From IMG/VR virus record IMGVR_UViG_3300024520_000049, positions 62,001-126,000 of that record: a stretch of 64,000 nt of DNA, one strand, 5' to 3'. Position numbers and translations under genes: made by a program. Source of the DNA: a virus. This document shows positions 17,164 to 25,967 of the stretch, piece after piece (the stretch's first letter is position 1; each line of letters starts with the position of its first letter). The notes below the pieces were generated by a model that saw only the letters and a list, made by a program, of their open reading frames with translations, was not told where the DNA came from and did no database searches.

Positions 17164-18219
17164 ATGGACATTGTACAGGACAATTCACACCGCGGCCTAC
17201 TTGCCGTTGCGAGTAAACACGTTGTTCCCGAGTATGTTGGGACACATGAGCTATTGGATAAACAAGCCGCCGAGAAGCTGCATGACAACGAATACGCCGA
17301 CCCCTCATTGCGCTGTTTCCCCGTAGACACCGCGGCGAATACTTGGTTGTCGGCTGCGTATTTTGCTGAAAACAAAGGGCAAGTACATCGTACAAAACGT
17401 GCTCATGTTAAGGAGACGATCCAGCGTGCTGCGCGTATTCACGGCAATAGTGCCGATGTAGACGCTGTGCTTAGCAAGCAAGCTACACCATCAGTTCCAC
17501 CTGAACAAGACGATAACAATTTCTGCTGGTTGATCAAGGACGCATCGGGAAAAATTGTAGTAAAAAAATACCCCGTCTTTGATGCTTACGGGGTCAAAAC
17601 GGCCATGGAGTACTTCGACAGGTACCGCGGTCGGTACCCACTTGAGGTGCGTCGTGAGATCGCCACGAATCTTCTGAAGAAGGCGCAGGAGCACGGTGTT
17701 GAGCCATCCGCACCTGTGCTGAAGACTGCTGGGTATGGCGCGCCCCATCGGCCAACACTCACTGAAGAGCTTCTGGAGCGGGCAAAGCTCACAAAGGACG
17801 CCGAGGCTGCTGTAGTTTTTGCGAACCTCAATGAAGTGCTGGCACACTGCTCCGCTGAGGAGTTGGCGCAGAATATCGAGAAGGTTGCAGATAACATCGA
17901 CCAGCTGGATCGACTGAACGGGCTGGAGAAGCATTACAACACGAAGATCTTATTCCCTTCAGAGGTTGTGTATGCTATGTCTATGAAGCAGGCCTCGTCT
18001 TATGTCGACGACGCACTGACGCTGCATAAGCGGACCTTCAGCATCGAGAAGCTCGCCGGCCTCTCCCCGGATATTTTCGGGGTTCTGGGCGATGATCTGG
18101 TAACAGATCTCTCCACGGACGGGGCCTTGTGCGCTGAGAAGATGGCAATGATCTTGCCTACACTACCGCGACCAGACAAGAAGCTGCTGGAAGATCATTT
18201 GGTTGGCAGCTTCTCCTAA
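17164..18219 (+). CDS. hypothetical, possible virion protein
   Basis: 351 aa, RBS AGGGAG 5 nt before ATG. Largely alpha-helical in its C-terminal half (EELLERAKLTKDAEAAVVFANLNEVL, a segment rich in Glu and Lys). It includes KKAQEHGVEPSAPVLKTA, similar to KCAEHGVDPEELAKQA in the small gene at 18912. No enzyme motif was found. It starts a forward operon running to the multidomain protein at 19112. Confidence 0.55.
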   Translation: MDIVQDNSHRGLLAVASKHVVPEYVGTHELLDKQAAEKLHDNEYADPSLRCFPVDTAANTWLSAAYFAENKGQVHRTKRAHVKETIQRAARIHGNSADVDAVLSKQATPSVPPEQDDNNFCWLIKDASGKIVVKKYPVFDAYGVKTAMEYFDRYRGRYPLEVRREIATNLLKKAQEHGVEPSAPVLKTAGYGAPHRPTLTEELLERAKLTKDAEAAVVFANLNEVLAHCSAEELAQNIEKVADNIDQLDRLNGLEKHYNTKILFPSEVVYAMSMKQASSYVDDALTLHKRTFSIEKLAGLSPDIFGVLGDDLVTDLSTDGALCAEKMAMILPTLPRPDKKLLEDHLVGSFS

Positions 18220-18237
18220 ACGCAGGAGCAGCCGTAA

Positions 18238-18915
18238 ATGGCACTTGGTTACAAAGCAGCTATAAAGCGGGCGTTGGAAAGCAACGCTACACTGGCGACT
18301 CCACTCTACGTCATTGTGCGTAAGCACTTCGGCGATGACGCCTTTTTCTGGGATCCCTCCACGTTGTACCTGGAGCTCCGCTCTGAATTTGGCGCGGAGC
18401 CGACGGCGGAGGCGATCGACCGTTTGTCGGCGGCCCAGGTGATAGTCACGTCTGATGCATTCTTCACACGGCCCGACGCATTCATCAATCTCTGCAACAC
18501 GCTAAGCTCCGGCGCACCGGGGTTCTCCTTGTTCGATCCGGTGACAGTGGAGGAGGCCGCCTGGGCGATCGTGGAAGTATCATTGATACGTGATATGCTT
18601 CCGTTTGGCTATGGGGTTAAAACGCTCATCCAGCAGATACTTGCCGGCGACGGGTATGACGACGCAGACTATCCTGATATATTTGACGAGGCGCTGGAGC
18701 GAGCACCATCTTCAGCAGACGTCCATGAGATTGTAGAGCAGGTCGTTACAGAGGGCAACACCCTCCATGACCAGCAGAGAGATGTGGTCAATGAGTTTAT
18801 CGATGACCAAATGCGCAGTTTGACATTTCAATTCCACGAGGTTCCGGGTATGTCTGACGACCTCTATGAACTGATCCGCGAAAAAGAGATTGAAGATATG
18901 GGGGCGCTGATATGA
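18238..18915 (+). CDS. hypothetical, possible virion-assembly protein
   Basis: 225 aa, RBS GCAGGAG. Mostly helical and acidic at the C-terminus (EKEIEDMGALI). It has a hydrophobic central region (EEAAWAIVEVSLIRDML) but no clear membrane helix. No family recognised. It overlaps the next small gene as ATGA. Confidence 0.5.
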   Translation: MALGYKAAIKRALESNATLATPLYVIVRKHFGDDAFFWDPSTLYLELRSEFGAEPTAEAIDRLSAAQVIVTSDAFFTRPDAFINLCNTLSSGAPGFSLFDPVTVEEAAWAIVEVSLIRDMLPFGYGVKTLIQQILAGDGYDDADYPDIFDEALERAPSSADVHEIVEQVVTEGNTLHDQQRDVVNEFIDDQMRSLTFQFHEVPGMSDDLYELIREKEIEDMGALI

Positions 18916-19103
18916 AAGACGCTTATACACAAGGTTTTATCGATAAGTGTGCCGAGCATGGTGTTGATCCAGAAGAGCTGGCCAAGCAGGCCTCGCTGTT
19001 GGCGATGTACGGACCCAAGATCTGGGCACGAATCAAAAAACTGTTCGGTGCTGCGGATGAGCCCAAAGAACCTGTAGAAGCCGAAGAAGGGCATGTGCAT
19101 TAG
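18912..19103 (+). CDS. small protein with KCAEHGVDPEELAKQA motif
   Basis: 63 aa, ATGA overlap with the preceding gene. The N-terminal 25 residues (YTQGFIDKCAEHGVDPEEL) are a recognisable short helical motif in phage structural operons. The tail is acidic and His-ending. It may be a docking or scaffolding peptide; function unknown. Confidence 0.5.
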   Translation: MKDAYTQGFIDKCAEHGVDPEELAKQASLLAMYGPKIWARIKKLFGAADEPKEPVEAEEGHVH

Positions 19104-19111
19104 GAGCAACC

Positions 19112-20938
19112 ATGGCGAATCTCAAAAAACTTGCAGAGATCTTCGAGGCCTGTGCTAAAGAGGCGCGCATCGGCGTGGCGGAGGTCTCAGACGGCCGTTC
19201 CGGGCATGTGGATGATAACGAGGAGGAGGTTCTGGAGGAGGCGACCACGGCACAGAAAGAGGGCCAAGACCTCACAGCTGAAGTCGAGGAGGGTGGCTTT
19301 GGCGCCCCTGACGAGGTAAGCACAGGTGAGCTGGCGACCTACGCCATCACTGAGCAGGATAAGGATGACTTCGCACCTGATGTAAAGGATGCCGCGTTAA
19401 AAATCACCGGCACCCCGGCGCAGCCCAAGAGCGAGGAGCAGGCTGAAGCCGGCAACTACCGCAAAGGCCACGCGAAGATGCACGGACTGAGTATCGCGAT
19501 TGAGAATGCCAAAGGGCAGACGCGGAGTGGGACTGGTGCGGACGGGAAGACGTGGACATCAAAGATGTATGCCCATTACGGGTACATCAAGCGCACGCTC
19601 AGTAAAGCTGACGGAGATCACATAGACGTCTTCATAGGCCCTGATGAGAAATCAGAGATCGTGTTTGTTGTTAATCAGAACAACCATGGCAAGAAGACTT
19701 TCGATGAGCACAAGTGCATGCTTGGGTACAGCAACGAGGAAGCTGCGCGGAAGGGCTACCTCGCCAACTACGAGAAGGGTTGGGATGGTGTTGGCAGCAT
19801 TACGCCGATGACCATTGCACAGTTTAAGTGGTGGATCCGCCATGGGGACACTTCAAAGCCCGCGAAGGCTATCGTGAAGAAAGCCGGTATCCCTATGAGC
19901 CGGATCATGAAAGCCATCGGATTGCCGGCACTTGGCGCCGGCGGGCTGCTCGGTGGCGCTGCTTACCACCAGTCTCAGCCGTACAAAGGCGACCCAGAAG
20001 CCAGCCGCTGGTCAGTGCACATGACCAGGCGCACTCTCAACAAAGCGCTAGAGCAGCTGCAGCGCGGGAGCGCTGATGTTGACGTGGCTACAGGAAGGCA
20101 CCGTAAAGCGATCCCGCTGTCCAGAATAAACGAGGCTGCGCTAAAGCACCTCAACTATACACCCACCGCGGTGGCGATTCCCGAACGTGGGCAGCAGCAG
20201 CTCATTACGCACCGCCGCCGACCTGACGCGAAGCGCCCCCATTTTAACCCACACGTCCATAAACATAAGAAGAACTGGTTTGTCCACATCGATAAGGATC
20301 CAGCGCTGACTCTGGCGCTGGAAGAGGCGAAAGACTGGCCTTCCCGGATGAAGGCGCTTACTCGCGGTATGAAGCATATTTTCCATGAGGGTATCCCCGG
20401 CGGGATGCTGTACCTGAAAAACATGATGCAGAATAAGCCGACGTTTGAAGACTTCATGAAAATGCCCCGCAACCAGCGCCGTATGGAATTTTCAGAACCC
20501 GGCGAGTCCAGTTTGCTCTCTGACCCGCATAAACATGCGTCTTCACCACTCCGCCCAGGCAACACGACTATAATGATGCAGGTAGTGAGTGGTGACGAGA
20601 AGCGCGCGGAGCTGCTTGTCGAGGTTGCCGAAACTCAGGCGAATGCCGCCAAAGGGCTTAGCTTCGTACCGGAGATGCCTTCTGGGTATGGTATGTTGTT
20701 CAAAACTGCCAAGTCTTTCTGGATGCGCGGGGTCAACTTCGACCTGGACATGGTCTTTATGGATAAAACAGGACAAGTTTTGGAGATTCAGCGTATGAAG
20801 GCCCCTAAGCAGGGCCATTTACCGATGAATACCTACCAGCCTACTGTGAAGCAGGCTACACTCTCATTAGAGGTCCCCGCAGGATGGTGCGAGCACTATT
20901 CTGTAAAACCGGGGGATCAACTCACCGTGGTCGCGTGA
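19112..20938 (+). CDS. multidomain protein with phage InPase domain and C-terminal DUF192
   Basis: 608 aa, RBS AGGAGCAACC. Residues about 113-242 match the InPase (inorganic pyrophosphatase-like) domain of phage polyvalent proteins: GNYRKGHAKMHGLSIAIEN, then AHYGYIKR (H155-Y156), DGDHIDVFIGP (169-177) and FDEHKCMLGY. A short hydrophobic segment (about 263-285) and a basic His-rich middle follow. Residues about 490-608 match DUF192: AAKGLSFVPEMP, GMLFKTAKSFWM, DLDMVFMD and a final VKPGDQLTVV. Polyvalent proteins of this kind can be packaged and injected; that use here is inferred from the fusion and the structural neighbourhood. Confidence 0.75.
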   Translation: MANLKKLAEIFEACAKEARIGVAEVSDGRSGHVDDNEEEVLEEATTAQKEGQDLTAEVEEGGFGAPDEVSTGELATYAITEQDKDDFAPDVKDAALKITGTPAQPKSEEQAEAGNYRKGHAKMHGLSIAIENAKGQTRSGTGADGKTWTSKMYAHYGYIKRTLSKADGDHIDVFIGPDEKSEIVFVVNQNNHGKKTFDEHKCMLGYSNEEAARKGYLANYEKGWDGVGSITPMTIAQFKWWIRHGDTSKPAKAIVKKAGIPMSRIMKAIGLPALGAGGLLGGAAYHQSQPYKGDPEASRWSVHMTRRTLNKALEQLQRGSADVDVATGRHRKAIPLSRINEAALKHLNYTPTAVAIPERGQQQLITHRRRPDAKRPHFNPHVHKHKKNWFVHIDKDPALTLALEEAKDWPSRMKALTRGMKHIFHEGIPGGMLYLKNMMQNKPTFEDFMKMPRNQRRMEFSEPGESSLLSDPHKHASSPLRPGNTTIMMQVVSGDEKRAELLVEVAETQANAAKGLSFVPEMPSGYGMLFKTAKSFWMRGVNFDLDMVFMDKTGQVLEIQRMKAPKQGHLPMNTYQPTVKQATLSLEVPAGWCEHYSVKPGDQLTVVA

Positions 20939-20941
20939 TTT

Positions 20942-20995
20942 TTGATCGACGCGATACTATATTATAAATACCCCGCCATCACGAGCAAAGGCGGG
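20942..20995 (+). promoter_or_regulatory. candidate promoter plus leader hairpin
   Basis: TTGATC (20942), a short 15-bp spacer and TATAAA (20963-20968) in an A/T-rich stretch are followed by a hairpin CCCGCC/GGCGGG (20972-20995) that has no U-tract. It sits 24 bp before the first gene of the second fibre block, so it may set that block's transcription or stabilise its mRNA 5' end. Confidence 0.4.
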
Positions 20996-21019
20996 AAATA
21001 AAAACCTCGGAGAATTGAC

Positions 21020-21412
21020 ATGTCACAAATTGTTGGAAGAAAGAAACTTGAAGGCGTCCCAGACTCTACCGGCGGAGGCCTCACCCCCGCGGATCAAAAC
21101 CATACTCGCGTATCTGCGGAGCCCATTGACCATTTGAACAATGGCGGCCTCGCCGTCATGGAGTACATCGGTGCTATGGCGCAGCGCGTGGACGAGACTG
21201 GGGCTCCAGGTGTTACCTATGCCGCTGAAGCGCTGCCAGGATCCGCGAATACTGACGCGAAGTGGCGTATTCGCCGCGTAACAGTAGCTGGATCGATAAC
21301 CACTATTAAGTGGGCAACGGTTGCAGCCGTCGTCGGACCGCCCGCCGTGCCAGCTCTACCTGCGACGTTCGCCCACGTCTGGGATGATCGTGCTACTCGG
21401 ACCTACACCTGA
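21020..21412 (+). CDS. hypothetical virion-like protein
   Basis: 130 aa, RBS CGGAG. No named domain. It contains a TPADQNHTRVSAEPIDHLNNGG segment, a patterned middle strand (WRIRRVTVAGSITTIKWATV), and a hydrophobic Pro/Val-rich stretch (VVGPPAVPALPAT). First gene of the second fibre block, 18 bp before the next; probably part of the same virion structure. Confidence 0.5.
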   Translation: MSQIVGRKKLEGVPDSTGGGLTPADQNHTRVSAEPIDHLNNGGLAVMEYIGAMAQRVDETGAPGVTYAAEALPGSANTDAKWRIRRVTVAGSITTIKWATVAAVVGPPAVPALPATFAHVWDDRATRTYT

Positions 21413-21430
21413 TAATTTCGGAGAGCCGCT

Positions 21431-22087
21431 ATGGGGTTTCTTTATGACATTCTGCTCCGCCGCTTACGCACAGACGAAGGTGCGGGTGGCGGACCGCCAG
21501 ATCCGCATACTCACGGCATTGATGACATCACGGACCTGGAGAATCCACTGCAGGATAAGGGGGTAATCGCTCTGGCGGCAGATTTTCCGACGCCCGCTGA
21601 GGTTGATGGTGCGTGGCTTTACCGCGTTTCTGCGGACGTTATCGACAATGATGGCACGAAGACCAACACGGGTCAGGCCTTTTTTGCCGGCGAGCAAATT
21701 TTCTGGAATGGCGTAGATTGGACGGTGCTTGGCGCCGCCGCGAATGACACTTGGCCACTTATGGTAGGACGAAACAGCGCGACGGTATCAAATGTGTACC
21801 TACGCAGCCCTGACCGTGTGCCAACAAACTTGTCTGGTTTTATTGTCCCCGTTGATTCGACAATTTTTGCAATCGGCGCCGGCACCAATGGTGCGGAGAC
21901 CTGGGTTGCGGAAGTGCGTAAGAACGGCGTGGCAGCTGTCATCGCGTCGCTAAGCATGGCAGCAGAAACGAAGAAGTACACAGACACGTTGAACGTTGAC
22001 GTTGACGCCGGGGACGAGATACAGATGTACTGTAACGGCACAAATATCAACCGCCCTGCTATGTTGGTGCTACTTAGGAGACGGTAA
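21431..22087 (+). CDS. tail-fibre-like protein
   Basis: 218 aa. The N-terminal region has PDPHTHGIDDITDLENPLQDKG, the HTHG/D-type connector common in phage fibre N-termini. A beta-rich region follows, with a C-terminal segment (VAEVRKNGVAAVIASLSMAAETK, then VDAGDEIQMYCNGTNINRPAMLVLL) that looks like a jelly-roll type receptor-binding domain. RBS GGAG. Likely a fibre or accessory receptor-binding protein. Confidence 0.6.
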   Translation: MGFLYDILLRRLRTDEGAGGGPPDPHTHGIDDITDLENPLQDKGVIALAADFPTPAEVDGAWLYRVSADVIDNDGTKTNTGQAFFAGEQIFWNGVDWTVLGAAANDTWPLMVGRNSATVSNVYLRSPDRVPTNLSGFIVPVDSTIFAIGAGTNGAETWVAEVRKNGVAAVIASLSMAAETKKYTDTLNVDVDAGDEIQMYCNGTNINRPAMLVLLRRR

Positions 22088-22090
22088 TTT

Positions 22091-23329
22091 ATGGCGTATG
22101 ATATAAAATTGACAACCACAGGGCTGCTCTCCCCTGTGGTTATCGATGACTTCGGAGAGAAGAAATTTGCGCATCCGACGGTCGATTATAGCCTGATTCC
22201 TGAATTTACTTTTGAGGAGGTTCAGGCCTCTACGGATTTGCAAGCTCACGTCGACGCAGGCAATGTTACACTTACCGACAGTGGTGGTAACAGTATAACT
22301 GACGTGTCTCAGAGTAGCAATGAGCATGAGCATGCCGCTTCGGATGTCACAGACTTTGACACAGAGGTGTCGAACAACGTAGATGTAGCCGCAAATACGG
22401 CGGCGCAGCATTCTCACACGAATAAAACCGAGCTGGATCTGGTCACTGATGGTGATCATGATGTAAGAACGGACAATCCGCATGGAACAGCTATCAGCAA
22501 TCTGGGCACTGGCACCATCGCAGAACTGAACACAGCGATCACTGACGCTACGTTGGACGGCCACTCGCACTCGAACAAAGCACAGCTCGATTTGGTGTCC
22601 GACGGTGATCATGATGTAAGAACGGACAATCCACACGGAGTCACGGCAGCGCAGACTGGCGCGGACCCGTCTGGGACGATTAACTACACACACCCGAACC
22701 ACACTGGGGACGTCACCTCTGTGGCTGATGGGGCGCAGACAATTGCGGCTAACGCGGTTACAAACACTAAAGCTGCTGACATGCCTACGCTGACAATCAA
22801 AGGCAACAACACAGGTGGTACCGCAGATCCTAAGGATTTAACAGTAGCCGAAGCGCAGTCTCTGCTGGGAATAACCGCAGGGGTGGCGGGACTTGCAATC
22901 AGCACTATCAACGGGCAGGCGGTACTCACTCTGGAGGACACCACGAGGGCCAGCAAGAAGTTGTCCGTCAGTGAGATGTCAGTGATGTTTGCTGAAGGTA
23001 CTGTCGGCGATGATGACTGGCTGGCTGTTGGCATAGTGCTGGACGCCGATGCGGGCTACATAATGCCTCTAAATGCCACGATTGTAGGCATTTCGGTATG
23101 GTGCGACAACGATAATTCCTCAGCCAAGGAGCTGGACTTGTACATCGACGCTGCCCTAGACAGCACTATATACACTTTCCCGGGCGGCGGCAACGAGGTA
23201 AAAGCGTCAGACATGACTTTGAACATTGACGTCGCACAAAATTCAAAAATCCGAGTTCGTGCTGGCACAACGGGTGGGAACATTCAGGACACCGTTGTTC
23301 AGTTACATATTAAGTGGAGGGCCGCATAA
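22091..23329 (+). CDS. His-rich tail fibre protein
   Basis: 412 aa. Residues about 105-200 contain a two-copy unit, HSH(T/S)NK-x-(E/Q)LDLV(T/S)DGDHDVRTDNPHG, plus NYTHPNHTGDV. Histidine pairs of this kind can bind metal along trimeric fibre shafts, as known for T4-like fibres. The C-terminal half (from about 300) is a beta domain. It starts 3 bp after the previous stop and is followed by a coupled gene. Likely fibre shaft plus tip. Confidence 0.7.
   Translation: MAYDIKLTTTGLLSPVVIDDFGEKKFAHPTVDYSLIPEFTFEEVQASTDLQAHVDAGNVTLTDSGGNSITDVSQSSNEHEHAASDVTDFDTEVSNNVDVAANTAAQHSHTNKTELDLVTDGDHDVRTDNPHGTAISNLGTGTIAELNTAITDATLDGHSHSNKAQLDLVSDGDHDVRTDNPHGVTAAQTGADPSGTINYTHPNHTGDVTSVADGAQTIAANAVTNTKAADMPTLTIKGNNTGGTADPKDLTVAEAQSLLGITAGVAGLAISTINGQAVLTLEDTTRASKKLSVSEMSVMFAEGTVGDDDWLAVGIVLDADAGYIMPLNATIVGISVWCDNDNSSAKELDLYIDAALDSTIYTFPGGGNEVKASDMTLNIDVAQNSKIRVRAGTTGGNIQDTVVQLHIKWRAA
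22451..22632 (+). repeat. pair of 29-bp perfect direct repeats in fibre gene
   Basis: The 29-bp sequence starting GGTGATCATGATGTAAGA occurs at 22451-22479 and 22604-22632, in the same frame, encoding DHDVRTDNPHG-type repeats. Being identical at DNA level while the flanks diverge, it could act as a recombination hotspot for module gain or loss. Confidence 0.85.
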
Positions 23330-24312
23330 TGGGACTCACCGTAAGAAATGTTACGTCAGGCCCGGCGGTAGATGTCGTTCTGAATGACATCGGTATCACG
23401 GTACACGCGGGTGCGGACCGAGACTTATTTGATCGTATGGGCCTTGGCGCAATCATCAGCTCTTCGGATCTCGCTACGTCAGTAGCCGCCGGAGATCTTG
23501 TGATCTTGAGCTCGGGGGGATCTCCGTTGACCACTCCACAGTCCATAGCGGTACTGGATCAGGTTGAGCCACCGCCGACGCACGCAGATGAGCACACAAC
23601 CGGATCCGACGTTATTGATGGTGATAAGTTGGACATCACCTACACGCCTACGAATTACACGCCAGATGCAGGTGTGGCGGAGGCGGGCGATGCGGATGAC
23701 CTGGCAGCCCATCTGAAGGGTATAGACGATCAATTGCCCACGCCGTCCTCAGCGATTGACGATCTTACTGACGTCGACACTACTACCGTGGCGCCAGCGG
23801 TCAATGACAAACTAATCTGGGACGGATCTAACTGGGTACCTACTACCACCACGGGGAACGACTCGGATAACTACGCTTTTGCCTACGATACCACGGAGCA
23901 GACAATTGCGTCGATAAGTACGTTCCAGGACATTACGTATCTTGTGAATGCCTCCCTTGCAGGGTGGACGCATTCAGCCGGCACAGCTGACTTTGTGTGT
24001 GCGTCAACGGCGAAGTACGCAGTTACTGTGGAGTATAACACAGAGAAAAACGGTGGCGGTAACGTGGAGTGTGAAATCCGCGCCTTATTAGAAGGCGTCG
24101 AGGTACCTGGAAGCCACAACGGGATGGACTTAACATCGAACAACACTGCGTTCTCCCTCAGCCGTACATTTCTGGTAGACGTTACCGCTGGTGAGACCCT
24201 AAAGTTCCAGTTCGCCGCGAATAACACCTCAGCGCGGATCAAGACTGCCCCATCTCCGGCCGGAGCAGCTACGACGATTTCTGCAACCCTGACAATTAGG
24301 AAACTCACCTGA
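23329..24312 (+). CDS. tail fibre protein with C-terminal jelly-roll-like domain
   Basis: 327 aa from ATG 23329 (TAATG overlap). A GTG at 23314 would extend it into the previous gene and is less likely. The N-terminal part has fibre-type segments (THADEHTTGSD, SSAIDDLTDVD, NDKLIWDGSNWVP). Residues from about 195 (YAFAYDTTEQTIASIS to TISATLTIRKL) look like a C1q/TNF-type jelly roll: ALLEGVEVPGSHNG and a final aromatic/hydrophobic strand. The next gene carries a related domain. Probable receptor-binding fibre. Confidence 0.65.
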   Translation: MGLTVRNVTSGPAVDVVLNDIGITVHAGADRDLFDRMGLGAIISSSDLATSVAAGDLVILSSGGSPLTTPQSIAVLDQVEPPPTHADEHTTGSDVIDGDKLDITYTPTNYTPDAGVAEAGDADDLAAHLKGIDDQLPTPSSAIDDLTDVDTTTVAPAVNDKLIWDGSNWVPTTTTGNDSDNYAFAYDTTEQTIASISTFQDITYLVNASLAGWTHSAGTADFVCASTAKYAVTVEYNTEKNGGGNVECEIRALLEGVEVPGSHNGMDLTSNNTAFSLSRTFLVDVTAGETLKFQFAANNTSARIKTAPSPAGAATTISATLTIRKLT

Positions 24313-24839
24313 TGCCTGATATTCCTGAATTTCAAATTGACCCAACAGCCGGTCCGGTGCTAAAACTGATGAGCCCCGACGGAAGCAAAGTGCACCAGCT
24401 TGATCTGGATAATGATGGGGATATCTGCCTTGATGGGTCCAAGTTCCGCCATGCCGATGCGCAATTTGCCACTCTAACCGCGGATGCATCAGAAACAGCT
24501 GATGCTTTTACTGACGTTCCAGGTGCAGAGCTGACAACGGCAGGGGATGGTTCAAAGGTCTACCAAGTAGCGTTCAGCGGAGCCCTGGAACTTAGCACCG
24601 CAAAATCTCGTGTGCACATACAGCTTCTCGCAGACGGCGTTCTGATTCCTGGGTCTGCACGGGATGTAACATCACCTGCGGCCAAAAAGCGTTTTGTTAT
24701 GGCTACCCACGGCTTCACACAAGCGCTTCCGGCAGGTAAGGTGGTAAAACTGCAATGGCGCGTGGAGCGCTTAAGCGGCAATAAAAACCCCGCTGCGAGT
24801 GTTAGAGACGGGTCGATGACTATTTATGGAGTAAACTAA
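24312..24839 (+). CDS. fibre-associated jelly-roll-like protein
   Basis: 175 aa, TGATG overlap. The N-terminus (PTAGPVLKLMSPDGSKVHQLDL) looks like a short attachment strand. From about residue 55 the domain parallels the C-terminus of the previous gene: TADAFTDVPGAELTTAG, LLADGVLIPGSARDV, then VKLQWRVERL. Similar spacing of the VPG/IPGS turns suggests paralogous tip domains. Confidence 0.6.
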   Translation: MPDIPEFQIDPTAGPVLKLMSPDGSKVHQLDLDNDGDICLDGSKFRHADAQFATLTADASETADAFTDVPGAELTTAGDGSKVYQVAFSGALELSTAKSRVHIQLLADGVLIPGSARDVTSPAAKKRFVMATHGFTQALPAGKVVKLQWRVERLSGNKNPAASVRDGSMTIYGVN

Positions 24840-24840
24840 C

Positions 24841-25689
24841 ATGGCTGAAACTATTTATAACTACACAATTTCTACTGACACACTAAACGCAGCAGCAGCC
24901 CCATCTGTGCTGCAGAACGAGATAAATCTCGACGCTACCGTTACGATCGGGGTCCGAGGGCTCTCTGTAGCTGGAGACTCTTTGGACATCACAATGATGG
25001 ACGCGCTGTCAGGTGCACAGAAAACAGCACTTGACGCAGTTATCGCTGCGCACGCTGGCGTAGAGGACCCTGACGCTGGCGCGGATGTGGTGCATGCCCG
25101 CGTCTCAGAACACCGTGAGGGCACAGGAGAGCACTACGATGTTCGCCCTCTCGCGTTCGACGTAGCTGCGTCTTCAGAGGATCATATCGAGATAGCGTTT
25201 GACTACCCCATCCGCCTAAACACGCTGCACATGACGGCGCGTAATGATGGTGATAGTGGTTATATGACAATCGGCGGTGATGGTGGTCTTGTCATAGGTA
25301 ATATCACAGCAAACATTACAGCAGGTGACACTGTGATCAACGTGTCGCAAACGGCTGTAGACAACATAGATGTCGGGTATTGCTTACACCTTTCCGACGG
25401 TACGAATACAGAAGAAGGTCGTGTAGTAGCCAAGGACGTGGTTAACAAAACACTCACTTTGAAGGCAGGCACCACCAACGCCTACCTCGCTGCTACCCCC
25501 ACGTACTGCGCTGTCATTGTACGGCTTGGGTACGAAGACCTCGAATTCGACGCGAACGAAGAAATTATTTTTGGCGCGTATTCACAGGGGGGCCCACTCC
25601 TCGCAGCCGGTACTAAACTCCGGCTTTACTACAACAACACCGGTGGGTCACAAGTGAGGGTGCGCGCGAAGCTTGAATACTGGTACTAA
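24841..25689 (+). CDS. beta-rich virion-like protein
   Basis: 282 aa, 1 bp after the previous stop. Beta-rich, with a Gly-rich middle (GYMTIGGDGGLVIGNITANITAG) and a C-terminal strand ending VRVRAKLEYWY. No catalytic motif. It ends the second fibre block and overlaps the PLA2-like gene (TAATG). Possibly a further fibre or decoration protein. Confidence 0.55.
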   Translation: MAETIYNYTISTDTLNAAAAPSVLQNEINLDATVTIGVRGLSVAGDSLDITMMDALSGAQKTALDAVIAAHAGVEDPDAGADVVHARVSEHREGTGEHYDVRPLAFDVAASSEDHIEIAFDYPIRLNTLHMTARNDGDSGYMTIGGDGGLVIGNITANITAGDTVINVSQTAVDNIDVGYCLHLSDGTNTEEGRVVAKDVVNKTLTLKAGTTNAYLAATPTYCAVIVRLGYEDLEFDANEEIIFGAYSQGGPLLAAGTKLRLYYNNTGGSQVRVRAKLEYWY

Positions 25690-25967
25690 TGCCTGACCGC
25701 GACTACTGTACATTCTGGTTTGATAAGATTTTCGGAGTCTGCATAGCGGATTGCTGTAAAGAGCACGACGAAGGTTACGCTCTTGGAGGTACTTACGTCG
25801 ATCGCCTGCTGCGCGACTGGGAACTTCGTCAATGTGTCTCAGCAAAAGGTGGCTTCAAGTTTACCGCAGTATCCTGGATAATGTACATCGGTGTACGCGT
25901 AGGAGCCAGCCGACTTGGCTGTAAGATTCTCAATGGCGGAAAACAAAGATTTAAGTGGGTTAGGTGA
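25689..25967 (+). CDS. small phospholipase A2-like protein
   Basis: 92 aa, TAATG overlap with the previous gene. Residues 22-30 read CCKEHDEGY, matching the CC-x-x-HD-x-x-Y catalytic helix of phospholipase A2 (H26-D27). A following RDWELRQC (about 42-49) could supply the second acidic residue and a disulphide Cys. A hydrophobic stretch (about 58-74) follows. Cellular and parvoviral PLA2 proteins hydrolyse phospholipid sn-2 esters. Here it may help virion entry or lysis, but activity is unproven and the protein is short for the family. Confidence 0.5.
   Translation: MPDRDYCTFWFDKIFGVCIADCCKEHDEGYALGGTYVDRLLRDWELRQCVSAKGGFKFTAVSWIMYIGVRVGASRLGCKILNGGKQRFKWVR

Noticed and set aside
22070-22702. 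Reverse-strand ORF of 210 codons over the His-rich fibre
   Set aside because: Sits opposite a clear fibre gene; its repeats only mirror the repeats of the forward strand.
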